Positions 33,801 to 45,800 of a stretch of DNA of 64,000 nucleotides are shown here, piece by piece. The position numbers and the translations under genes are program-made. Source of the DNA: Vitellaria paradoxa (lineage: Eukaryota; Streptophyta; Magnoliopsida; Ericales; Sapotaceae); NCBI GenBank assembly GCA_019916065.1, contig CM034238.1:25965246-26029245 (forward strand), read 5' to 3'. Each line of letters opens with the position of its first letter. The first letter of the stretch is position 1. The notes beneath the pieces are model-generated. The model did no database searches. It was given only the letters and a program-made list of their open reading frames with translations, and was not told the DNA's origin.

Positions 33801-36800
33801 TTGTTTTACAATTGCTTCCTAAAAAGCATGGATTCGGACACACAACATGGGTACGGCATGACACAAATACGCTGACACAGTAATTCTTAATCAAGACATG
33901 ATACAGTAGGGACATGTGAATGATTAAATATATAATTTTATCTATGTATATGAAAGAACTACCTCTTATTCATTTGTATACTATAAATGCGTTTATCTCC
34001 TATTTATATTTATTTTAAAAGATTGTATTTACAAATAAATTTGAAATTTTAGATATTAAAATTCCTAAAATAGAAAAAATCAATAAATGTAATTCGTATC
34101 ATTTTTATCTTATTATTTGATTGCAAGTTTTGTAATTCATGTCATTTTGTTCTTATTTGATTGCAAGTTTTCTTTTTCAAAAGTATAATATGTTCCATTT
34201 ACATGTAAGTTATGAATATGTCTTTCTTTCAAGTGTCCGATAAGTGTAGTATCTGATATGACATGACTCTGGTACATTACTTTCTCAGAAGCATTCGTGC
34301 TTGTTAGATTGCTTTAGTGTTATGACACTGATGCTTATCATGGTTGCTTTGTGGTTAATAATTTTTTCAAATTTTCAATATGTTAATATTCTGCTTGGAT
34401 CAGGCTTACTATATATAAGCAGTCACATTGTTGGCTATTGGATATATGGGAGAATTATCTAAGGTTTGAGACATCCATTTGACCAACTTGGCCAATTTAA
34501 TTTAAATAGATTTAGCCCTGCACAGAGGGCTCCTAGTTTGATGCCTACCCTATAAGTCTAATTACATTATATATGGCTAATAATTGAATATGCGCTAAAT
34601 TCTAGTATGACAATGTCCTTCAGGTTCAAAATATATTTGGAATTTGGCTTGAAACTCAATTTTGATTGTTGGATCTGAAAATGCTGTCCAGCTTGCATAA
34701 CTAAATTTCAAATATTAATTGGATTCACTTAGGCCCTAATCATTGAATAATTTTATTTTTACTGAAAACCTGACTCAATCCTTATTGTGATTTTGTTGTA
34801 GAAGAATGAGGGTGATATAATGGTGATCGATGTTCGATGTGTCACTCCTGATTTTCATGCTAGATTTAAAGCTCAGGAACGCACGTAAGTATCAAAATTT
34901 TGAGCTGTGGTGATAGAAATTATTGCTATATGGAGATAATTTGCAATTACTTGCTTCTCTAACTACCTCTCTTGGGGCACCATTTGTGTGCAGTTATGTT
35001 TTAAGTTTAACATTAGATACTTATTTCATGGTCTGTTTGAGGCTAGACTAGAAATTATCGTGTTGCCAATCTGCTTTGAAAATGGTGTATATGTGAGAAT
35101 TAAAAAAAAAAAAATAAAACTATTAATTGTATTAAATTCTGATTGCATGACCTTCTAGGGTGATCATTGATTTAAAAGCAATGGACCTCTTAAGCAATGG
35201 ATTAAATGCTAGAAGCATTTACTCTTGGGCCCAAACAGGCTTGTTATTTTCACCTCTTGTCATTTCATCCATGATAAGTTTATAGTATTTGCTTCTGCTC
35301 TTGGGGGCCTCCTAGTAGATTTGTTTATTGTTTACTCTAGTAAATATACATTTTCAGTATATAGTTTCTATTATTTTGCTTTAGATATTTCTATCGCTTG
35401 CTGTCTGGACCAGAGCCTTTATCAACCTTTGAGAAAGATCGGGCTTGGCATGTGCCTGAAGATCTAGATCTTCTAGCTATGCGGGTGAGCCAGCTTGTTC
35501 AACAAACTATCCTTTTCAAGTTTACTTTTATGCATTATTTGATCTTATCCAACATAAAAACCATATTTGACTTTCAAGTGTTGGCCAGGAAGCGTGCAAA
35601 GTTCTTATTGGGCACCATGATTTCAGTTCCTTCCGGGCAGCTTCCTGTCAGGTAATTAATCATTTCCCAGATAGTTGTGTAATATAATGCTTTATTAAAC
35701 TTTTTATTCTAATTTTCTTGGGAAAGTATAATCAGACTGAGCATGGCAGTATTTTCCCAGTCACTTGCTTCCCTTGTATATGATGCTACGTTTTGATGCC
35801 ACCCCTCGTGGGCATGCTCTCATGTTCCTGCACATAAACTAGATATAGTGGGAAGCCTTTGTCAGGATTATCAGCATTACACCATCATAATTCCACCATC
35901 ACTATGGAAACTTGTTTCGAGATAATGAACAATTAACACACAAGTTGAATTTTTATAAAATTGATGTATTATTCAATGAAGCGTCTCCTTCTGTCCAATA
36001 AATTATTAGCTCATGGGAAGTTATGGGCTCCTTAGATGGGATGTGAAATTAGCTGTCTTGGTGGTATTAATGAGCCGAGCCTTGGCCTGTTTGGGCTTGT
36101 TGGCTTAGGGTAGAGCTTGGGCTCAACTCAGGCTCGTGATAAGTTCTAAAAAACAAGATTTGGCTCGTCCATTGTCTGTGTTAGATATTAGTGTAAATAT
36201 GGTAAGAAGATAATTAGTTTCCCAATTTCCTAGTGTAGGAATATTTGATTGACAGTTTCTGGTGCGGACACCAGTAAAGCAGGCAGACGTCAGGCCAAAG
36301 TAGCCCAACCATTATCTTTATGGATTGACTATTAGTAGTTTAGTTTATTGTAATTGTGGATTATTTTATTTATTATTTTGACCCATTTATTTTGGGCTGT
36401 TTTAGTATTAAGTTTATTTTCGCCCTTTATGTTAGCCCCATGGATTTTATTATTTAAATCATAATTAGCGTTAATAGAGAGTTAGTGCTGAATGATTATT
36501 GATTGAAATCTTCTCCTACTATTGCGTGCCTCTCTTCTTCACTGCTTCTTCTTCTTCTCTCCTTCTTTCTCATTCTCTATTTGCACTTCTTGTTCCACAT
36601 CAACTTTGGCATCGGAGTAAAGGATCCTACAAGTTTTCTTGATCTTCATCATTGTTTCTGTTCAACCTAAGCCAAACTCTTGTTCAAAATGTCTAAAAAC
36701 TGTTTAAAGCCCTAGTCCAGTCAATTTGGCATTGCCCTATCACTTCGGTGACAACACACCACTTCGGTGGTTCACGACCAAAAGCAAACACAACACAAAA

Positions 36801-39800
36801 ACTCTAGCGTCGACGATCCATCGTGATCCATCGCCCTACTAGTGTGAAGCCAAATGACAGCAAAATAGCAACGACCAAAACCTCCATTGTGAATTATTGC
36901 CATTACCTCCAAGTACACATTCCAGCCTCCAACGAGGTCAACTGCCATCACTATCGGACTCATTGTCCTCCAGTGACCTGAACTCAACCTGCCATGAAAT
37001 TTCGGCGATCAGCCAGCGACTTTACGGTGAGGTCTAGAACACTCCAGACCAACTCTTGGTTCCTTTTTTTTTTTTTGGCAAATAGGTCACCAGTGCACTC
37101 CCGATTCCCAATTCGAACGATAACTTCGTTCCGTTATATTTTTGGTGTTATTAACTACTCTCAATTTTAGTAATTAATTGAATTATTGTGTGCATTGTGA
37201 CTTAACCCATTCCAACACTCAATTCTCCCCCCCCCCAAAAAAAAAAAATTGATCTCACTGCCCACATTTGTTCCATCTTATTTTTTGTTACCCTTCCCTA
37301 TTTTCCCTTTATTTCTTGAAAGTGAAAGAAAATACTTCACCTATATACCTTAAGCGAGTAACATTTTATTTGTTTATTTATTTATTTCTTAGGTTTTGAT
37401 CCCCTGTAAAAAAAAAAAAAAAAAAAAAAAGACAACACTACTGCTTGTACTTTGTTTGAGTTTCTTATAGTCTAATTAACATCTAGGGTTATATGTGTCT
37501 TTTACGTATAATCAGTTTAGGTTTATATTAATAGTAATTTGTGTGGGTCATTATTGGTATCAACGAGTTTAGACATAGAATCTTTGTATGCAATTATATA
37601 GTGGTTGCACATTGACATCTTCTAGTACTATGGCGGATGACCAATTGCAAATCCAATTAGCAGCTCTCACTGAAGCCATTCAAAGAATGAACACTAAGAT
37701 AGACACACTTGAGGAACGCAATAGGCCGAGGAACCCGGATAGTGAACTAGTCTCATTATAGAAATGGCAGGTCACCTGATGATAAATTAATAAAACAAGT
37801 CAAAGTAGAAGCCCTAATTTTTTATGGCAGCCTAGACCCTTGGGTGTTCACCAAATGGTTAAAAGATATAGACTGTTTCTTTGAGTGGTACTAGTTTTTT
37901 GAGGAAAGTGTCAGTTCGCTAAAATGAAATTGATAGGGAGTGCCCAATTGTATTGGGAGAGTGTTGAGAATTTGCTTGTTAGACGCCGTGAGCCCCCGGT
38001 TGTAGATTGGGAGGAGATAAAAGTGAGACTTAAGCGCAAATATTTGTCTTCATCTTATCACAGTAATTTGCTAAATCAATGGAATCATATTCGACAAGGT
38101 AGTATACCAGTGAAAGATTACGTGGCCTAGTTCAATGAGCTTATGATGAGATGTAATGTTTAGGAGGACGAGACTGTTACTTTGAGTCGATTTCGGCGTG
38201 GTCTTAGTGATGAGCTGCGGAGAGAGGTTTTCCTTAGGTAAGTCACCATTTTAGACGAGGTCTACACTCTAGTCTAGTAATACGAACTAGTAGCTAAGCT
38301 CCAGTTTGAAAAGTGCAATGACAGTCGCCCCCCTATTAACTGCCATTCCTCGTCAAACAATAGTACCTAGGTTGGGAAAGATAATAGAAATATGGGTATC
38401 TTACCAGAGGGTCCTAGAAATAACTCTCGAGTCCAATGTTTTAAGTATCACGGTTTTGAGAATGTATCTGTTAGCTGTCTCACTCAAGCTCTACTTATTG
38501 GGGAGGACGAGAGAGTCGAGGGTGATGAGTCAATAGAGGAGCAAGTGTACGAACTCAACGTGGAGGAATTTGAAGATGTGGATGAAAAGTGTGTGGAAAA
38601 TTTAGTGGGATGTCATAAGACTATTTCCCCTAATGTAGGAGAGAGACAACTCACCTCTAGTAATCCTCGAATGGGTAAACTTTAGTGTACCCTTACGCAA
38701 GCTCGAGAGACAAAAAACTGGCGTCGTCATGCCATTTTTCACGCCTATACTAAGACCAATGATAAGTGTTGTGAGGTTAGAGTGGATAGTAGTAGTTGCA
38801 TCAATGTAGTATCTTCAAGTATAGTTGCCTGTCTAGGATTTCAGACTGTTTCCCACCCTTACCCATATAATGTTTTTTGGGTAGATACCTCATCCATAAC
38901 TGTAAAAGATCGTTATCAGGTGTCTATTCAGTTCCTTAATTATAAAGACAAAATTTGGTGTAATGTGATTTCTATGGATATAGGCCATATCATTTTGGAA
39001 AGGCTATGGTTGTTTGATTTAGATGTCACTCTTTTTGGCCGTTCTAATTCATACTCCTTTATGTTTATTGAGGTGGTCGTTATAATCCTTTCTACTGCTC
39101 AGTTTGCCTACAATAATTCTATGAATCGGTCAATACGAATGAGTCCTTTTAAGTTGTATATGGTGATAAGACTAGGAAGTCTTTAGACTTAGTTCCCATC
39201 TCTCCATTTGCTAGTTTCTGAGTTGGCCGATACGTTTGTGCAACATATTCGAGACTTGCATGTTGATATCAATAAGTGATTAGAGGCAATTAATGCGACA
39301 TGTAAACTTAAAGCTGATTTACATAAAAGACACGTTGCTTTTAATGTTGGTGATTATGTGATGATTAGAATAAGGCCGGAATGTTTTCCTCCTGGATTCG
39401 TTTAGAAATTGCAAGCTCTTAGTGCTGGTTCTTTTATAATTTTAAAACGGGTTGAATCAAATGCATATGTTATTGATATTCCGTCACTCATTGATTTTAG
39501 CTCCATCTTTAATGTGGAGGACCTTGTAGTCTACAAAGGACATATCCAACCCCCTGATGCACCATTTAATGCCCCATCCGTTAACCATCACCTAAACTTG
39601 ATATCTACTACTTCATCTTTACCACCAATCCCTTCACACAATGATAAAATTGATCCTATTTTAGATGAGCAGGTTGATCTCACCTATGATGACGTGGTTC
39701 GACAGTTCCTGGTTTGTTGGGTTGGTCGTTCTATGTTTAATTGCACTTGGATTCTTGCCGAGACACTGTAGCTACTGGATCTAGACCTTATGGAGTTTTA

Positions 39801-42800
39801 TCAGAGCCTCAACAGCACTTCTTTGTCGGAGCTGAGTTCTTCCCACTTCAAGGGAGTTGGTACGGACACTAGTAGAGCAGGCAGATATGGGCATGTGTTT
39901 GGACGCCGGCCAAAGTTGCCCAACAATTATCTTTATGGATTTACTATTAGTAGTTTAGTTTGGTGTAGTTGTAGATTATTTTACTTATTATTTAGATCCA
40001 TTTGTTTTGGGCTATTTTAGTATTAAGTTTATTTTATTTTAGGCCTTTATGTTAGACCCATGGATTTTATTATTTAAACTCTAATTAGGATTAACAGAGA
40101 GTTATTGCTGAATGATTATTGATTGAAATCTTCTCCTACTGCTGCGTACCTCTCTTCTTATCTGCTTCTTCTTCTTCTTTCCTTTTTTCTTTCTCATTCT
40201 CTGTTTTCACTTTTTGTTCTACATCAACTTTGGTATTAAAGTGAAGGATCCTACAAGTTTTCTTGATCTCTATCACTGTTTTTGTTCAACTTGAGCCAAA
40301 CTCTTGTTCAAAATCTCTAAGAACTATTCAGAGCCCTAGTCCAGTCGATTTGGCATTGACCCATCACGAATGGCTGCCGCTAGCTCCCAAGACATATTCT
40401 AGCCTCCAAAGAGTGTTGGGAAATAGAGATAGAAGTAGAATTACTGAAGTTTTTAAATGAGAGAGTGCTGCTGCACTTCTTGAAGAGAAGAATTAGATTT
40501 CCCTTATATTTTTTGAAAGGGGCTAGACGCAGTTTTATATAGAAGCTGTATATAGGAAATTACATAGAAAATTTAACATTCTAGGGACTTAGCAAAACAT
40601 TAAATGAGCCTAGAAAAACAGCAAAGAATTAAATGGATGACAGCCGACTCCTTGGAATTAAACAATGACTTTTGACTCACGGTTTTCCTCACAAATTCCC
40701 CTCTAAAACAGTGAGTCCTAACATGTCTCTGAACTTCAAAAACTTCTCAGTAGTAATAGGTTTTGTGAGCATGTCTGCTGGTTGTTCATTGGTGTTGATG
40801 AACTGTAGCTGTATCTCTTCTTTCTGCACAAGGTCACGGATAAAATGATGTCTGAGTTCGATGTGCTTTGATCTGGCATGAAAAACTAGGTTCTTTGTTA
40901 GGGCAATTGCAGACATATTGTCACAATAAACAGTTGTAGGACCCTCCTGCTTCAGTCCTAAATCATTAAGCAACTTCCTTAGCCAAACTCCTTCTCAAGT
41001 TGCTTCTGTTGCTGAAGTATATTCAGCCTCTCCAGATGACAAGGCAACAGTGTTTTGCTTTCTAGAACACCATGAGATGGTGCTATTTCCAAGGAAGAAA
41101 ATATAGGCTGATGTGCTTCTTCTATCATCAGTAGATCCAGCCCAATCACTATCAGTAAAACCTGTCAAAGTGAACTCGTAGTCTCTGCCATACTTCAATC
41201 CAAGTTTCAATGTGCCTTTTAGGTATCTTAATACCCTTTTTGCTGCTGCATAATGAAGCACACTTGGGCTGTGCATGAATCTTGACAACATACTAACAGC
41301 TTGAGCGATATCCGGTCTAGTATGAGTCAAGTAAATAAGGGATCCAACTAAACTCCTGTACTGATTTTCATCAAACTTCTTAGCTCCATCATTAGAGTTC
41401 AATTTTTCATTTAAAGCCATATGAGTACTTACAGCCTTACAATCCTTCATGTGGAATTTCTTCAAGATGTCAGCTGCATATTTTTCTTGGGAAATGAAAA
41501 TTTCCCCTCTTCCTTGCTTCACTTGCATCACAAGGAAGTACGTCATGGTTCCTAAGTCTGTCATCTCAAAGTTCCTCATCATTGAGTGCTTAAAATCAGC
41601 GAGTAAATGATGATTGTTCCCAAAGTAAATCAAATCGTCAACATACAAGCAAACTATGATAAAATCAGCTTCATTCTTCATAAAATAAAGTGCTGGTTCA
41701 TGAGAACTTTTCTGAAAACCTGAATTCTGAAAGTAAGAGTCAATCTTACTATTCCAAGCTTGTGGAGCTTGTTTGAGGCCATACAATGCCTTGTTCAGCT
41801 GGTACACCTTCTCTTCTTTGCCTTTGACTTCATATCCATGTGGCTGCTCCACATAAACTTCCTCTTTCAGTTCTTCATTAAAGAAGGCTGATTTGACATC
41901 CATTTGATACACATTCAGCTCCATTTGGGCAGCAATTGCAAGAACAAGTCGGATTGTCTCAATTCTTGCAACTGGTGCAAAAGTCTCATTGAAATCTACT
42001 CTAGGCTATTGGGAATAGCCTTTGGCCACTAACCTAGCCTTGTGCTTTTGAATGGAACCATCCTCATTGTACTTAGTCTTGTAAACCCATTTAAGACCAA
42101 TAATGTCTTTACCTTTGGGAGGATCTACAAGATTCCAAGTATTGTTTTTATCAATCATGTTCAATTCTTCTTCCATGGCTTTTTGCCATTTTTCACCCTT
42201 TACAGCTTCTTCAAAAGTCTGTGGCTCATAAGAGAAAAGAGCAAAATTTGCATTTTCGTTGGAGAAATAGCTTGTAAAATCACCATATCTCTCGGGCGGT
42301 CTTCCAACTCTTTCAGATCTTCTTAGAATAGGTGAAGAAGATGAAGTTCCTTCATTATCTGAACTTCCAGATCCTGCACCTGAGCTTTGAGCTGTAGTTC
42401 CAGCTTCTGAAGTTGCTGGATTCTGAGTTTCAACAGTTGATTTTGTTCTTGATGGTTCAGCTGGAGCAAAATCTTGAATATTTGATGAATTTTGGCTGCT
42501 GGAATTCCACTGCCATACTGCTCTTTCATCAAAGATGACATCTCTTGCCACTGTAAGCTTGTTCTTAACAGGATTCAGCAACCTGTAGCCCTTGGATTCA
42601 TCACTGTACCCAATGAACAAAAGCTTCTCTCCCTTCTGATCGAACTTTTCTTTATTTGGAGCCTTGTTGAGTGAGTAGGCTGGACAACCAAACACTTTTA
42701 GATGGCTAACTTCTGGCTTTCTCCCATTCCAAGCTTCATAAGGAATTTTGTTCCTTACTGATTTTGTTGGAGACCTGTTTAAGATGTAAACAGTAGTATG

Positions 42801-45800
42801 TACAACTTCAGCCCAAAGAGAATTAGGAAGCTCCTTACCTTTTAACATGCTCCGAGCCATCTCAACAATAGTTCTATTCTTTCTTTCAGCAACTCCGTTT
42901 TGCTAAGGGCTTCTACTCACGGTTAATTGCCTTTGAATGCCTTCTTTCTTACAATAATCCATGAATGGTTGATAGATGAATTCACCTCCGTGATTAGTTC
43001 TTAAGGTTTTCATTTTCAACCCACTTTGTCTTTCAACAAGGGCTTTGAATTCTAGAAATTTTGAGAAGGCATCTGATTTTTGTTGAATAAAATACAGTCA
43101 CACCATTCTAGTATAATCATCAACAAAAAGGATGAAGTACCTTTTATTCCCAATTGATGGAGTTCTTGTAGGACCAAATATATCTGCATGAACAAGCTCC
43201 AAAGGAGATTTGGCTCTCCAAGAAGTCTTTGGGAAAGGAAGATGGTGCATCTTTCCATAGACACAGCCCTCACAAACTTCCTCTATTTGATTTATTTCGG
43301 GAAGACCACGAACCATAGTCTTTTGCTTAAGTAGCTGCAGCCCCTTATGATTTAAATGGCTATATCTCAGATGCTACAGTTGAGATTCGTCTGAAATTTC
43401 ACCCATCAAGGCTACTGGATGTGCATAGTTGATGGAGAGTGGAAAAACTTTGTTGCGAGTCATCTCAACCTTAGCCATCAGCTGGTTCTTCTTGTCTATA
43501 ACTCTGCACTTATTTTCTTCAAAGACCACCTAATATCCTTTCTGAATCATCTGCCCAACACTTAAGACATTGTGAGCAAGAGTTGGGATGTAAAGAACAT
43601 CATGAATGAACTTTTGCTCACCAGATCTGGACTAAACTGCAATTACTCCTTTTCCTTCAACTCTTTCAGATTTTTCATCACCAAGAATGACAGAATTTGA
43701 GAAATTTTCATCAATTTTAACAAATAACTCGCTATCATTTGTCATATGGTTGCTGCAACAGCTGTCAAGGTACTAAACCTGGTGCTTTTTGTTTTCAGCA
43801 TTGAGACAAGTTAAAAACACTTGTTCTTCATCAGTCTCTTTGCTGAAATTAGCTTCTAAACTTTCATTCTTCTTGTGCCAACAGTCAGTCTGAATGATTT
43901 GGAATTCGACACCTTTTACACCTAAAATAGCATTCAGCTGAAGTGTGATTGGACTTCTTGCATATGATGCAATTCTGCCCCTGATTGCTGATTCTTTGAA
44001 GTTGAGTATTTCTGCCTCTGCCTCGGTCTCTTCCACGCTCTCGAGGCTGGTTATTTTGACTCCTTTGAAACTGATCTTGATACTGGAAATTTCCCTTCTT
44101 TTTTTGATTTTTCCGTCCCAAATTGACCTTTGATTGAAAGGCCTGCTCCAAGGACTGACCTGAGGATCTCTTCATTCTTTCCTCGTGTGATTCTAAGGAA
44201 CCACAAAGGTCAAATATGGTCAGAATTGAGAGATCTTTTGATTCTTTGATTGCTGCAGCTGCATGATCAAATTTTGGTGGCAGACTTCTGAAAATCTTCT
44301 CTACTATCTTCTTTTCTTCAATCTGATCGCCATAAGCTCTGATTTGATTTACAATTTCAGTAACCCTGGAGAAAAAATCTTTGATGCTTTCTGATTCTTT
44401 CATTGTCAAGCAATCAAAGTTCTTCCAAAGTGACTGAAGTCTAATAGAGACAACTTTATTATTCCCTTGAAATTCTTTCTTCAGAGTTTCCCATGCATCT
44501 TTGGCTTTACTAATGCCAAAAATGCGTGGATAGATGGTCTTGCTGATTCCTTGATGGAGGTAACTCAAGGCAAGGGCGTTGTTCTTGATCTTTTCTTTGT
44601 TCTGAGCAGAAACCTGAGATGAGGTCTCTGTACTTCTGCTTGTAGAGGATGAATCATCACTTGCTGATGGAGAATCATCATATCCTTCTTCAACAATCTC
44701 CCACAAGTCTCATGAAATGAAGAAGAAACGCATTTGATCAGCCCAGTACCCATAGTTTTCTCCTTCAAAAATGGGTACTTGGCTTTGAGAATAATTGAAC
44801 ATAGTTCTAGCAGAGGAAGAATTGCTGATCGACATGGCTCTGATACCAAATTTGTTGGGAAATAGAGATAGAAGTAGAATTACTGAAGTTTTTAAGTGAG
44901 AGAGTGCTGCTGCACTTCTTGAAGAGAAGAATTAGATTTCCCTTATATTTTTTGAAAGGGGCTAGACACAGCTTTATGTAGAAGCTGTATATAGGAAATT
45001 ACTTAGAAAATTTAACATTCTAGGGACTTAGCAAAACATTAAATGAGCCTAGAAAAACAGCAGAGAATTAAATGGATGACAGCCGACTCCTTGGAATTAA
45101 ACCATGATTTTTGACTCACGGATTTCCCCCACAAAGAGGCGGTTTACGGTTTTCCCCACAAAGAGGTCAACCGCCATCACCATTGGATTCGTTGTCCTCT
45201 GGAAACCTTCAATGAAACTCTGATGACCAGTCGGCGACTTTCTGGTGATTGTTTGTCTCGTTGGACAATCGTTAGCAAGCTCAGGTCGATCATCTATCTC
45301 GTCAGACAATCGTCAGTCCGTCTTAGAGATTACTCTTTGTCACTTGTCGATCAGTCTGTCTCAGAGTTCGCTTGATTGTAATCGGTTGACTTCATCTCCC
45401 TCGAAGCTGCGATCACAACCAAACCCACTCGTCGCCACTCTTCTCGTTCGAAGTCGACGATTGAACACTCTTCTCGTTCGAAGTCGACGATTGAACAAGT
45501 CTCACTTGAAGTGTTCTTCGACAATTGCGACAATCACTGTCGTTCAGTTCAACTCAATTGCTATCTATTGCCATTCTCACACCATCTGTCTGGGTTCTCA
45601 TTGGTAAACAACAGCAATCTACCAGTGTTCATTTGCTAAGGCATCATGGAACCTAAATCTGATTTTACCATTGTTGGCTCAATTACTATTTCAACTCCGC
45701 TTATTACCCAACTTACTATGCGAAAGTTAAATGGAACCAATTATATACAGTGGTCGAAAACTGTTAAAATTACTCTAATGGGATATGGAAAACAAAAATG

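Larger units (their letters stand above)
40414..45133 (-). mobile_element. Copia C, complete but decayed Ty1/copia element (4.7 kb)
   Basis: LTRs at 40414-40693 and 44853-45133 both begin TGTTGGGAAATAGAGATAGA on the + strand and end in CACA. By eye they differ at about 10 substitutions and one indel over 280 bases. A perfect AAGAG duplication flanks the element (40409-40413 and 45134-45138). The - strand carries the PBS TGGTATCAGAGCCATG, gag, protease, integrase, RT and RNase H, in the copia order. Premature stops are present throughout, so it is non-autonomous now. Confidence 0.95.
36260..45250 (+). mobile_element. Gypsy B, internally deleted Ty3/gypsy element
   Basis: The element consists of a 5' LTR, a PBS, decayed gag and protease, an integrase C-terminal part with chromodomain-like tail, a purine tract (CTTCAAGGGAGT, 39846-39857) and a 3' LTR from 39858. 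RT, RNase H and the integrase core are missing. The 3' LTR is split by copia C (40414-45133). The right end is not clear because sequence similarity to the 5' LTR ends near 45250. It sits inside the 5' LTR of copia A, so it inserted after A. Confidence 0.75.

Noticed and set aside
35398..35655. An open frame covering exons 6 and 7 without splicing
   Set aside because: Its exon 7 part is in the wrong frame; removing the 104-base intron with GTGAGC and CCAG restores the family sequence.
42042..42326. A 94-codon open frame on the + strand in copia C
   Set aside because: It is the complement of the copia C integrase/RT region.
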